DNA of 64,000 nt from CAZEHS01 sp964511875 (GTDB lineage Bacteria > Bacillota > Clostridia > Peptostreptococcales > Acidaminobacteraceae): assembly GCA_964511875.1 (NCBI GenBank), contig CAZEHS010000001.1:85334-149333 (forward strand), given 5' to 3'. The notes beneath the pieces are model-generated. The model saw nothing but the letters and a program-made list of their open reading frames with translations, was not told where the DNA came from and searched no databases. Numbering within the stretch: position 1 is the stretch's first letter; each line of letters opens with the position of its first letter. Below are positions 23,204 through 34,300 of this stretch, piece after piece. Both the position numbers and the translations under genes were made by a program.

Positions 23204-23888
23204 GCTTCACCTCCAGGCGATACCCCACTCCCCAGACGGTTTTGATATCCCATTCAGAATCATCAGGCAAGGAAAGCTTGGCACGAAGGCGCTTCACATG
23301 GGTGTCGACCGTCCGTGCATCCCCGAAAAAGTCATAACCCCATATGCTGCTCAGAAGATTCTCTCTGGAGAATACTTTGCCGGGATTGGTTGCGAGAAGC
23401 CAGATAATCTCGATTTCCCGTTTGGTAAGATTGATCGGCCGCCCTTCCAAAGTCACTGTATAGTTCGATATGTTGATTTCCAATCCATGAAGCTTCAGCA
23501 CTTTGTTTTTCTCGTCCTCTGCAAGGTCAAGACGTCTCAGGACTGCACGTATTCTGGCCATCACTTCTCCGGGGCTGAAAGGCTTGACGATATAGTCGTC
23601 TGCACCGATATCCAGACCCATGATCCGGTCTGCATCCTCCCCGCGAGCAGTAATCATGATGATGGGCACATTGGAGGTTCTCCGGATTTCCCGGCACACT
23701 TCATACCCGTCCTTCCGAGGCATCAGGACATCCAGCAGGAGCAGCACCGGTGCGTATTCTTCGAACTTCTCCAGCGCATCCTCGCCATCCTTGGCTGTGA
23801 TTGGAGTATAACCCTCCTTTGCACAATAAGCAGTGAGAATATCCCGGATTCCTTCATTGTCATCAGCAATCAATATGTTCTTATTCAT
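23196..23888 (-). CDS. OmpR/PhoB-family response regulator
   Basis: The 230-residue protein has a receiver domain (IADDNEG acidic pair; phospho-Asp in LLLLDVLMPRKDG; Lys in IVKPF) and an OmpR winged helix (LTKREIEIIWLLA; ARTVDTHVKRLRAKL). ATG 23888 follows GGAGGACCT; the long upstream extension is untranslated leader and contains a TATAAT. It lies between the SLH gene and its kinase. Direct repeats with an 11-bp period, the usual OmpR/PhoB recognition format, stand before the SLH gene and the YggT operon and are its likely targets. Confidence 0.94.
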   Translation of the reverse strand: MNKNILIADDNEGIRDILTAYCAKEGYTPITAKDGEDALEKFEEYAPVLLLLDVLMPRKDGYEVCREIRRTSNVPIIMITARGEDADRIMGLDIGADDYIVKPFSPGEVMARIRAVLRRLDLAEDEKNKVLKLHGLEINISNYTVTLEGRPINLTKREIEIIWLLATNPGKVFSRENLLSSIWGYDFFGDARTVDTHVKRLRAKLSLPDDSEWDIKTVWGVGYRLEVKHD

Positions 23889-23952
23889 AGGTCCTCCGAT
23901 TCTGGATGCAAAACTTGAGACCAGCTGCGATGTTATCATCTGACGATGCTTC

Positions 23953-23958
23953 ATTATA
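23953..23958 (-). promoter_or_regulatory. Probable -10 of the two-component operon
   Basis: TATAAT on the minus strand lies 65 nt before the regulator start; no good -35 is seen, so the promoter may need an activator. The 23889-24102 gap also contains the SLH terminator. Confidence 0.4.
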
Positions 23959-24041
23959 TCACCCTGAGTACGTGCATTTGTGTCGAAAGTATGACATTCA
24001 GCGACCGCACGTTCATATCTTCAGACTATGCACCTTCTGGG

Positions 24042-24081
24042 CGACAAAAAGCAGCATGGCGATTGCCATGCTGCTTTGTCG
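24042..24081 (-). terminator. Terminator of the SLH/ice-binding-like gene
   Basis: CGACAAAGCAGCATGGC pairs with GCCATGCTGC-TTTTTGTCG; read on the minus strand the stem is followed by T-rich sequence. Confidence 0.85.
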
Positions 24082-24102
24082 TGATACCATTTAAATGGAA
24101 TA

Positions 24103-25722
24103 TCAGGGTGCGATCACTGTGCTTGCATCCAAGGTCACTGCTGTCTGTGCCAATAACCTGCCGATGAACGATGCATTAGTTCCCAATGTGATATTCGTCA
24201 TACTGATTACGATTCCCTCAAAATGCGAACCTGTTCCAATTGATGTGGTTCCAGCTGTCTGCCAGAAGACATTCTTGGCCTGAGCTCCGCCCGTCAAAAT
24301 TATATTCGTATCACTGGCTTGGGTAAGGCCCTGGGCTATCTGGAAAATCCACACATCATCAGGACCCCCGTTCAAAGTGACGTCCGAATTGATCAGAACG
24401 CCGGTACCCCACTTATAAACACCCGGTGTCAGTGTTTTTCCGCTAAGGTCTCCGCTGTACAGCTCGGTATAATCGGCTGCCCTGCCTGCTGCATCGGTGT
24501 ATGCGGTTTCCATGTTGCTTATTGCGGTAGTGAGGCTTGCAGGAGTCGGTTGCGCAAAGTCTGAGGCATAAGCCTTTCCTGTGATCTGGCTGGAAAGTGA
24601 AAACAGATTGCTTGCATCCGCAGTGAGTGAAAATCCGGTGATTCCAGTCGAATCAATCGGACTTACTCCGATATCTCCGGTTATAGCTGAATCAGGCACG
24701 GAAGATATCCCCGTTTTGGCAAGGATTACAAAATTCCCGGCAGTTCCCAGATCAACCGGATTAACTCCTACAACCACCGGTGGAGTAACCGGCGGTGTCA
24801 CGGGTGGTGTCACTGCCGGAGTATCGGTTGTCTGGCCGGTTTCATCCACAGTAACGACAGTTGTTGCCTTTTTTGTCGCATCCGCGGCAGAAGCGGATGT
24901 AATCACGGCTGTACCTGCTGCAACGGGTGTTACCACACCATCTTTTACCTTAGCCACTTCCATGTCACTTGAAGTCCAAATGATGGTTTTGTCTGCCGCA
25001 TTCTCAGGCGTGACCGTGGCGGTTATCGTTCCAGTCGCTCCGCCTGCTGTCAACGTCATATCATCATGATTGACATTCACTGCGGTGACAGCTGTTTCGG
25101 AAGGTGTGATACCTGCTGTTTCATGATTCAATCCATTATAGACCGCCACCAATGCCTCTGCTCTGGTTATTTTTGATGTGGGCATGAAGCTCCCATCGGG
25201 ATAACCGATCATGATCCGTGCTTCGAGAGCCGCGATGACCGCCTGTCTGCTCCAATCGGCAATGGACGATGCATCAGTGAAGGCAGGGACGCTTGCCTCT
25301 GGAGTCAGTGCTTTTACACGGCTGAGGATCACCGCAGACTCCTGACGGGAAATATTCCCTTCAGGCTGGATGGTGCCGTCCGGATAGCCATCGGCATAAC
25401 CGGCTGATTTTGCAATGGCGGGTGCATACCAGGCATCACCTTTCACATCTGTGTACTTTACTTCTGTTCCATTATTGATTTTGAATGCGCTGTTAATCAG
25501 TGTAAAAAATTCAGCCCGGCCAATTGCCTGATCCGGCTTGAATGACCCATCAGGATAACCGGATGCAATTCCCGAAGCCAGGGCGGACTTGATCGTATCC
25601 TTCGCCCAATGTGACGAATAGTCATTCGACTGCAGATCTTCACCGAAAACCGGTAAAAATGACGAGAAGATCATCAGGAAGCACAATACCAATACGAATG
25701 GTTTATTATAATGTTTTCTCAT
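24103..25722 (-). CDS. S-layer-anchored protein with Big_2 and ice-binding-like (DUF3494) domains
   Basis: The 539-residue exported protein has a signal peptide (1-27), three SLH repeats (about 35-80, 95-138, 150-198; motifs such as GIASGYPDGSFKP and ITRAEA) that bind secondary cell-wall polymer, a Big_2 Ig-like domain (about 213-292), a Thr/Pro linker of TPPV repeats (about 300-318), and a C-terminal DUF3494 domain (about 321-539; LGTAGNFVILAKTGIS, DIGVSPIDSTGITGF, LTPGVYKWGTG, VWIFQIA, NVFWQTAGTTSIGTG). DUF3494 is the ice-binding protein domain, but also occurs in adhesins of non-polar microbes. AAAGGAGTGTCGC precedes ATG 25722. It is expressed from a promoter with paired direct repeats and lies next to the two-component system that probably controls it. 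Confidence 0.92.
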   Translation of the reverse strand: MRKHYNKPFVLVLCFLMIFSSFLPVFGEDLQSNDYSSHWAKDTIKSALASGIASGYPDGSFKPDQAIGRAEFFTLINSAFKINNGTEVKYTDVKGDAWYAPAIAKSAGYADGYPDGTIQPEGNISRQESAVILSRVKALTPEASVPAFTDASSIADWSRQAVIAALEARIMIGYPDGSFMPTSKITRAEALVAVYNGLNHETAGITPSETAVTAVNVNHDDMTLTAGGATGTITATVTPENAADKTIIWTSSDMEVAKVKDGVVTPVAAGTAVITSASAADATKKATTVVTVDETGQTTDTPAVTPPVTPPVTPPVVVGVNPVDLGTAGNFVILAKTGISSVPDSAITGDIGVSPIDSTGITGFSLTADASNLFSLSSQITGKAYASDFAQPTPASLTTAISNMETAYTDAAGRAADYTELYSGDLSGKTLTPGVYKWGTGVLINSDVTLNGGPDDVWIFQIAQGLTQASDTNIILTGGAQAKNVFWQTAGTTSIGTGSHFEGIVISMTNITLGTNASFIGRLLAQTAVTLDASTVIAP

Positions 25723-25763
25723 GCGACACTCCTTTGTTATTTTGTATGTTACCTGTCAAACCA

Positions 25764-25797
25764 ATCTTATCGAATCGGTCTGACAGAATTCTGACAG
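25764..25797 (-). promoter_or_regulatory. OmpR-type direct-repeat operator and promoter of the SLH gene
   Basis: On the minus strand two copies of CTGTCAGA (25797-25790 and 25786-25779) are spaced by 11 bp, then 9 nt, then a TAAGAT -10 (25769-25764). A weaker third copy lies near 25810-25817. The same arrangement is found before the YggT operon. The rest of the 25723-25943 gap is leader on the right side of the SLH start and otherwise shows nothing recognisable. Confidence 0.68.
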
Positions 25798-25943
25798 TAC
25801 ATGTGTTGATGTGACAGCATGATGAGTGTCTTCAGATTTTTACCGGACCTTGTGACCATCCTTGAATCATGCCGTAAAATTCACCGGCATCAATCGGCTT
25901 GATTTTTTTCATAAGCTGAGAACTGACCTTCCTTCATCCATGT

Positions 25944-28364
25944 TCATGGTGATAGCGTACCCATCTGAATCAGGACTGAATGGTTCAGCTGATCATTGGC
26001 AAGATCAATTCTATTCCCATTCATGGTTTTTCCATCCACAGATATGCTGCGTACTCCCATGCTTAGTTTATCAGGGTTGCTGACTTTTATTTCATAGGTT
26101 GTATCAAGATGATGATATGTGATTGAGTACTCCGTCCATTTCTTCGGTATGCATGGGTTGATGACCAGACTATCGCCGTTTTTAATGAATCCAAGGATGT
26201 TTTCAATGCCAGCCTTCAGCATCCATCCGGCTGATCCCGTATACCAGGTCCATCCCCCTCTTCCGATATGAGGATGCTCTCCATAAACATCTGCCGCCAT
26301 CACATACGGCTCAACCTTATAAATGGATACCTCCCGATCGGTGCGGGTATGATTGACTGGATTGATCAGACCGAACAGCTCAAAGGCCTTATCACCGTCA
26401 CCAAGCATGGCAAACGCTGCGATGACCCAGGCAGCTGCATGGGTATACTGTCCTCCGTTTTCACGGACACCCGGAACATATCCCTTGATATAACCCGGCT
26501 CCATATCACCATCATAAAAAGGCGGGGTCAGCAGCTTGATGATTCCTTCAGCACGCATCACCAGGTAGTCTTCCATGGAATCCATGGCTTTTTCAGCTCT
26601 TTCAGGATTTCCAGCTCCTGATATCACAGCCCATGTCTGAGACAGCGAGTCGATTTTACACTCTCGATTATTCACCGAACCCAAAGGGGTTCCATCATCA
26701 AAAAAAGCCCTTTTATACCAGTTACCGTCCCATGCATTGGATTCAATCGACTCTGTTATTTTTTTCCTGATCTCGGCATAGGAGTCAGCACGTGAATCAT
26801 CACCCATTTCACGGCAGATCGGTATGAATTTCTGCAGGGTTGTGATCAGGAACCATCCCAGCCATACGCTCTCTCCCTTTCCCTCATTACCAACCCGGTT
26901 CATTCCGTCGTTCCAGTCTCCTCCGCCAATCAGTGGCAGACCCCGTTCACCAAACTTGAGTCCATTTTGAACAGCGCGTACGCAGTGATCATATAGAGAT
27001 GAAGCTTCGGCTGAAATCCTTGGTGTACAATATCTTTCATCTTCATGATCCTTTAAAATGTCTTCTTCCAAGAATGGTATTTCAATTTTCAGTATTTCAG
27101 TATCCCCTGTTATTCTTATATACTCCGCAGTGACATAGGGAAGCCACAGATAATCATCGGAGATTCGGGTTCTGGTTCCCTTCCCGGACGGTTCATGCCA
27201 CCAGTGCAGGACATCCCCTTCCAAAAATTGATGCTGAGCATGTTTTAATATCTGATTCTTAGCCATTTGGGGCCATACAGCAGCAAGAGAAAGACTGTCC
27301 TGGAGCTGATCACGGAAACCAAATGCGCCTCCTGATTGGTAGAATCCTGATCTGGCCCACATCCTGCAGGATACCACCTGATATAACAGCCATCCGTTAA
27401 GCATGATGTTCATGGCAGAATCCGGTGTTTTCACTTGGATGATCTGAAGTTTTTCTTTCCACATTTTTTTTACAGCATTCAGTGAGTCCTTGGCATTTTC
27501 CGGATTTTTAAACCTGTCACACAATTCTCGGTACTTCTCAGAATCCTTAGCCATTCCCAGAAGGAATACAATCTCCTTTGTTTCCTGAGGCTTTATGTTA
27601 ATATTCACCTGCATGGCTGCACATGCATCGCAGCCTGCACCGAGTACGCCGGACAGCTTTTCTTTCTTTAAGGCTTCCGGCGAGTTGGCTTTCCCCTGTC
27701 CGAAAAAAGCACTTCTGTCTCCTGTCACAGACCGGTCATTGACAGAAGTCTCCATAAAACAAACCTGATCTGCAAAATCCCTGTTGTACGGGTTTTCGAT
27801 GAGGAGAGTTCCAAGATCATTCTGGGAGGTTTTCAGATGCATCGCCGTTTCACGGGCATCTACCCCGAGGACCGGTCGTACATAGTATGTCAGGCTTAGA
27901 TCAATGTCTTCTGCCCTGTCGTTTCTTAAACGGATGATACTTATTTTTACAGTACCTTCTTCCGGTACAAACTGTACTAATTCTTGAGTTATTCCATGGC
28001 TGACATGTTCAAATTCAGTATATCCGAACCCATGCCTGATGGTATAAGGTTCACCCTCTCTTATTGGCAGGGGCGTAATGGACCATATTTCTTCCTTATT
28101 CTCTTTCAGATAGAATATTTCACCTGGACAGTCACTGACAGGATCATTGGACCATGGAGATATCCGGTTCTCCCGGCTGTTCCCTGACCAAGTGAATCCT
28201 CCGCCTGATTCAGAAACGATAAAGCCGAATTCCGGGTTAGCAATTACATTCACCCATGGAGCTGGGGTCACCAGATTCTTTTCGAGAGTGATGATGTATT
28301 CTGAACCATTGCTGCTAAAGCCTCCAAGGCCATTAGGGAATAGAAGTCGATTATCAGTTGTCAT
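25944..28364 (-). CDS. GH94 phosphorylase-type part of cyclic beta-1,2-glucan synthase (split gene)
   Basis: The 806-residue protein has the beta-sandwich N-terminal region (FPNGLGGFSSNGSEYII; TPAPWVNVIANPEFGF) and the (alpha/alpha)6 barrel of GH94, with FGFRDQLQD at about 348-356, the general acid motif GGDWNDGM at 481-488 and HPHIGRGGWTWYTGSAGW near the end. It corresponds to the C-terminal part of NdvB/Cgs, which trims and sets the size of cyclic beta-1,2-glucan by phosphorolysis. Its start overlaps the stop of the larger protein by ATGA, and its own RBS is weak (GGTGAT), so translation is probably coupled. In most bacteria this region is fused to the synthase. Whether this is a natural split or a lost linker codon is unresolved. 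Confidence 0.9.
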   Translation of the reverse strand: MTTDNRLLFPNGLGGFSSNGSEYIITLEKNLVTPAPWVNVIANPEFGFIVSESGGGFTWSGNSRENRISPWSNDPVSDCPGEIFYLKENKEEIWSITPLPIREGEPYTIRHGFGYTEFEHVSHGITQELVQFVPEEGTVKISIIRLRNDRAEDIDLSLTYYVRPVLGVDARETAMHLKTSQNDLGTLLIENPYNRDFADQVCFMETSVNDRSVTGDRSAFFGQGKANSPEALKKEKLSGVLGAGCDACAAMQVNINIKPQETKEIVFLLGMAKDSEKYRELCDRFKNPENAKDSLNAVKKMWKEKLQIIQVKTPDSAMNIMLNGWLLYQVVSCRMWARSGFYQSGGAFGFRDQLQDSLSLAAVWPQMAKNQILKHAQHQFLEGDVLHWWHEPSGKGTRTRISDDYLWLPYVTAEYIRITGDTEILKIEIPFLEEDILKDHEDERYCTPRISAEASSLYDHCVRAVQNGLKFGERGLPLIGGGDWNDGMNRVGNEGKGESVWLGWFLITTLQKFIPICREMGDDSRADSYAEIRKKITESIESNAWDGNWYKRAFFDDGTPLGSVNNRECKIDSLSQTWAVISGAGNPERAEKAMDSMEDYLVMRAEGIIKLLTPPFYDGDMEPGYIKGYVPGVRENGGQYTHAAAWVIAAFAMLGDGDKAFELFGLINPVNHTRTDREVSIYKVEPYVMAADVYGEHPHIGRGGWTWYTGSAGWMLKAGIENILGFIKNGDSLVINPCIPKKWTEYSITYHHLDTTYEIKVSNPDKLSMGVRSISVDGKTMNGNRIDLANDQLNHSVLIQMGTLSP

Positions 28365-31300
28365 TGTTTATCACCACTATTTCCATTTTTAGCAGGGCTT
28401 TTTCCGGAAGAAACGTATCTCAATTGTTCATCCATGGCACCTCCACCTCCGATTAATATGATCCTGGCAGCAGCACAAAGAAGATTGGTATCCTGGGGTG
28501 CCATATTGTTAGCATTTAGAATGAACACATCTCCTTGACGGTTCAATATATCGTGGGTCTGACTTGAATAAACGATATCCGTTATCAGCGAAAACAGTGG
28601 ATTCGTATAGCTGTTTTCCTCCTGGCTTAAAATCACCAGGTCTACCTTCAGATCTTTCAGTCTCCAGTATTCATGAGCTTTCAGTACCTCATAAAGTATG
28701 TCCACTTCCTCAGTCTTACTGAGCATGACCAGGATGATGGATCGATCGCCGGATATACCATAAGGCCACAATGATGACTGACCTCTCTGGTTTTCCTTGA
28801 TCAGGTGTTCGAATCTGCGCTTAATCGGACTGATGAAAATGATGTCTGAGATCATTTCCTGATACAGCCTCATCTCCTGCGCCTTAATGTTCAGATACTT
28901 CGTCTCCACTTGACTTCGTGTAAGTGCCAGCCAGAATGAAGCATCACAGGATTCGATGGTGCTGTATTTCTCTATCAGTTCCATGACGGCGTCCCTGGTG
29001 TCGGCCATGGTCGTTACGAACGAAATTCTGGTTTCTTTCCCTGGATCGACTTTAACCCTGGTCCTGAGGCTGAATATCGGATCCAGGACGGGTCCCAAGC
29101 TGTTGGTAAGCGGCTTCTCACGCTCTACCATAACCGGATTGCTGACAGTGTGTCCTCTCCCGATGAACTGCATCCGGTCTGTTTCATACTGGATGGCGCC
29201 CACTGTTTCTCCATCAATTACCGGGAAGTGAGCACTCCACTTCTCATTATTCCCTTCCCCCCTCAGACGTCGATTTGCCAGAAGTGCATCATATTGAGAG
29301 TCGAATTCGGTTTTTACAAAAAGATTGCTGAAGGCCGGATGGGCCAAGTCACTTTCAGGTGATGCCAATACTACTTCACAGTAGCTTGTCACCTCAATTA
29401 TGCAGGGCTCATTGCCTTTATTCTTAAGCTTCACCCTTCGGATCTCCGTATTGTCACCTGATGCCACAACTATTTCAGTGGAGGTTTCAATCTGACCATC
29501 CGTTCTTTTGAATGCCGCCTTATCAGAAGTAAAAACAGCCTCGTATTTCTCGGGAAGAACATTCAGTGGTGCATATGCTGCTGACCAGGTTTGATTCAAA
29601 TCAACGTTCTTAATATAAAAGAACATCCCGAAATCGCCAGATATCAAATCTTCTCTCCATCTCGACAGTGCGATCGTCTTTGTTCTGCTGTAGCCGGTGC
29701 CTTTATCCGTCAGCATTACTGAGTAATTGCCGTTGGACAGGACATGCGTTCTGGGAAGAACCTTATCAGGCTCAGTGAACCTTCTGTATGAGCCCTGATC
29801 ACGAAAAACCATTCCTTTGGACTGCAAAATTTTCTCTTTGTTTTCCTTTGTGAACACGACATTGAGCGGTACTTTTTCCTGAAGCAGCAGCCTTGCAGCC
29901 TTTACGTGAGGATCAGCTGAAAATCGCTTCTGCATCCGGTTGTTATTGATATAATTGTTGAGAGCCATCAGGCTCATCCCCTGATGATGGGCCATATAGC
30001 TTTTTATGATCACGCGCTTGGAATGAAAATCAAGGCGTTCCGGAGTATAGTCTGCCGCTTCGTAATAGCCGTATGGACCTTCCAATCCTTCGGCTTTCAG
30101 ATATTTTATATTCTTAAAAGCATCAACAGGCCTTACCAGAAGAGCTAAGAAAGTGGCATAAGGTGCAGCAACCGCATCTTCGATCAGTCCCCTCTTAAGT
30201 CCTAGCCATGGAACTCCAATGGCTTTATATTGGTAATCCAGGTTGATGTCCAGAGAATTGTAAGACGACTCGGACGTCCCCCAGGGCATTCCCCTCTGTT
30301 TGCCATACTTCATCTGGCTCTTGATGACAAACGAGTAGGTCTCATCCAGCAATGTATTTTTATAGCTTCTCATTATCAGAAGCGGCATCAGGTACTCGAA
30401 CATGGTTCCGCTCCACGAAACAAGACCTTTAAAACGATCCACCACTGTAAGCGACCTGCCCAATATGAACCAATGCTTTGGCGGAATTTCTCCTCTTGCT
30501 ATCGCTATATAACTGGTTTGCCTTGCTTCAGAAGCCATCAGGTCATAATAGGAGTTTGTCAGCTTGTTTTTCTCAATATCGAAACCGATGGAAAACAGAT
30601 GCCTCCTGCTGTCATACAGGGATGCAAAATGTGTATCCAGCGACAAATCGCTGATTCTCCCGATCAAGGTGTCAAGGCGCTCGATGAACCTCGTCGAGAA
30701 CCCGCGTGATCTGACCACTGCCGTTCTCAGCTCATTCAGCCATGACAGATCCTCTTTAGATGCGCGCCCGTCTGTTTTCTGGATATCATCCATCAAATCA
30801 TCAATCTGCTCAAGAATTGCATTGCACTGTTTTTCAATGCTGTTCAGGTTGCAATTCATGTTCAGACTGTTCAGCAGGCTATTTGTCTTATCCGCTATAC
30901 TGTCATCTGACATGTCTTGTGGAATGGTGCCTATCAACCCAATAAAGGGTGCGAAATCATTGAGCTCGGATTTGAACGCCTTTGCCATCCCTGAAAGCTT
31001 TGATTTCCAAGCCTGCTTCTTAACAGCTGCAAAAGCGTCCCCTTCGATCATTTCAGTCAAAGCTGCATCCCATTGGGACAGGCTGATGTGATCTTCCTCC
31101 TCCAAGTGATTCAGGCAGGCGAAGTCCAAAGGGAAGTCCTCGCCCTCATCTAGTCCGCTCCGGAGGGTGTCTTTGATTCCTTCGATGAATGCTTTATCCA
31201 CCAGAGGTCGTGAAGAATACTCCTTCAGGCCCTGAATCAGTGTGGTCAGATAACACACCAGGTTCCCGCTATCCACTGTCGAGACATAGAGAGGCTTTAA

Positions 31301-34300
31301 GGGCAAAAGACTCCTCGTGTCATACCAGTTGTATAAGTGCCCATTCCATTTTTCCATTTTATCAATCGTAGCTACGGTTTTAGAGATAGAATTAACAGTT
31401 TCAAGGATGCCGAGATACCCCATGTCCCTGGCTGTTAAAGAAGCCAAAAGACCTAGCCCGATGTTAGTGGGTGACGTCCTGTAGGCGATTCCTCTTGGAG
31501 GATCTTCCTGAAAGTTATCCGGAGGCAGATAATTGTTCCGTGTGTTCGCGAACTCTTCAAAATAGCGCCATGTCTTTCTCGATATCTTCCGGAGTTCCAA
31601 TAAATCTTCCGCCTCCAACTTCTCCTGTTCCTTGTAATCATCCCTGCTGATGAAATAAGCGATGAAGGGTGCACATCCCCAGATCACCAGAAAAGCCAGT
31701 GATAATCCGAGATTCATCGGTTTAAACAAGTATGCCGATGCCACAGCCACGACTCCTACTGCAGAACTTGCTCCCATACTCCCAAGATAGCTTTTCAACG
31801 AATTACTCTGGCCTTTTTCAGCATCCGCTGAAGTTACCCATTCGAGCATGTTCTTCTTGGTCACAAGGACCCTGACAAGCGTGACGAGTATGGCGTCCAA
31901 AATCACCAATGATTGGTAGGGTAGAAAAATCAAGGACAGCATCAATTGATATGCTGCGGCTTTAAGCCCAAAGAACCCCGAAATATGTCTTTTAATTCTG
32001 TCCGGTTTCATACCGCCGGTAAATACATGGCCCCAGAAGTTGATTGCAAGAGGAAGTCCCAATGTGAGAATGCCTAATCCTGACCAAAAATAACCGCTTC
32101 CCGGCAGAATACTGAAGCCCAAAAATATCAGCACCATTATTGACGGCGCTACAAGGCTCCTTCGCAGATTATCAGTCATTTTCCAGATGGAGATTTTAGA
32201 GAGAGGGTTTTTAATCAGATTCTTATTCTTATCATAGATTTTACGACTCAGCCAGGGCAGCAGCTGCCAATCCCCACGAATCCATCTGTGCAGCCTTGCT
32301 ATGAACGAATTGTACTTCGAGGGGTATGAATCCACTAATTCCAGATCACTCACAAGAGCAGCCCTGACGTAGGAACCTTCCAGCAAGTCATGGCTGAGAA
32401 TTGCATTTTCCGGGACTGCATCTTTTAGTATGGTTTGAAAGATCCGAAGATCATAGATCCCCTTTCCGGTAAAAATGCCCTCATCAAAAAGATCCTGATA
32501 CACGTCGGATATCGCACTGGCATATGGGTCAATGCCTTCCTGACCTGTATAGATCCTTGCAAAAATCGATTTGTTGGAGCTGTCCATATCGAATGAAATC
32601 CGGGGCTGCATAAGACCGTAGCCTTCGACAACGATCCCCTTTTCAGGATCGATAACCGGCATATTCAGCGGGTGAGCCATTGTTCCAATCATTTTTTTAG
32701 CCATCCCGAGGGGCAGGACGGTGTCAGCATCAAGTGTTATGACATATTTTATATCCGTATCCGGCAGTCTTTTGTTTGAATAAAAAGTAAAGCTCGTTTC
32801 ATCTGAACCGAGGAGCATCTCGTTGAACTCCATCAAGGCTCCTCTTTTACGTTCCCAGCCGGTCCAGTTGTCATCCACTTCATTGTACTGACTGAGCCGA
32901 TGATAGAAATAGAATATGTCCTTTTCGTTTTTTGCATACTTGTCATTCAGTGCTTTTACGCCTGAGAAAGCTTCCAGTATGACCTGCTGATCATCCTTGT
33001 TCTTGGGGCCCTGCGAATCTTTGAACGCACCGATCAGAGCGAAATACAGGTTTTCTTCGACATTTGCAAGGTAGTGATTTTCCATGTTTTCCAACAATTC
33101 CACGACGCGTTTGGGATCAGGAAGCAGGGCAGGTATGACAACCATGGTGCTGATATTCTCCGGAATCCCGTCTTTTAACTCAAGCCGAGGAAAAACAGCC
33201 GGCTTTTTTACTTTACATACCAGCCAGTTCACAATCGAAATAGCCATCTCTGAAGCCGGTATGACAACAGCTGCGCCGACAAGCACTGCAAAACCGATAT
33301 AATTCCCTTCGAGATTCCCCATCGCATAGATGATCGAAGACGTTACCGTCAATAGGATGAAAGAAGCGATGGACACCATATAGATGATTCCTGGACGGCT
33401 CTTTATCTTTCGCGCAAATCTTGTAAGGTTCCTAACCTTTCCCTTCTGTCCGCTCTCAAGGCTTTTTAAGCCTTTACCGATCAGATAGTAGCCTACATGA
33501 GCTCTTTTTGCACTGATGTTATCCTGCTGCTTCCCATCAGCGTTTTCCATGCAGGACTTTGCAAGTGTGATGGCTTCCCTGGCGATATGGAGCTCTGAAA
33601 CACCATATGTTTTGGCGAGTTTTTCAATCTCACTTCTGTAATGATTACGGGAGTCAAGATCCATACGGTTGTACGTTCCATCCGGATCCTGTCTCAGTAT
33701 TTTTTCCACATAGCTTGCGGACTCAAACACATTGACCCAGTCCAAGCTGGAGACGTACTTCATGCTGATTATGCAGTTTCCCATTGACACGGTACTGACG
33801 GCCTGAGCATTGTGCTCCTTTTGGGCAAGAATCTCCGTTGTGGTGCCAAATTTGTCAAGTTGTTCATCGATATACCTTAACACGTTGGAATAACTGCGTC
33901 CAGACCGCCTTAATCGATAGAACAGGTGCTCAACGAATGATGGGTCCGCTTCATTTATCTCATCAATATTGTTCTTGAATAACCTGATCAGTTTTTCGGA
34001 ATCAACCGCCTCATCCGACCACCACTTCTCAACTATTTCATCAGCAGCATTCCATTGTTTCTGTGTTTCCTGGATTCTTCCACAAATTGTCCTGAGGTTC
34101 TCGATGAGAACCAATCTAAGCATTGTAGGTATTACCCATATCTCCCTGTCAAAAAGTATATTATGAGATTGATATGCTTCCAGATATTTGAGCAGTGTAT
34201 GCTCCTCAATCTGACCATCGAGTTGGCCCACTACCTCCATGGCAATGGCAAATACTCTTGCGTATCCCTTCAAAGGGCCATTTTTCAAGACCGGAAGATT

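Noticed and set aside
23202..23918. 238-residue frame opposite the response regulator
   Set aside because: Antisense shadow of a conserved two-component gene; composition typical of reverse-strand reading.
24770..24820. Short tandem repeat that could suggest a CRISPR or satellite
   Set aside because: It encodes the TPPV linker of the SLH protein; units are 9-12 bp with no spacers.
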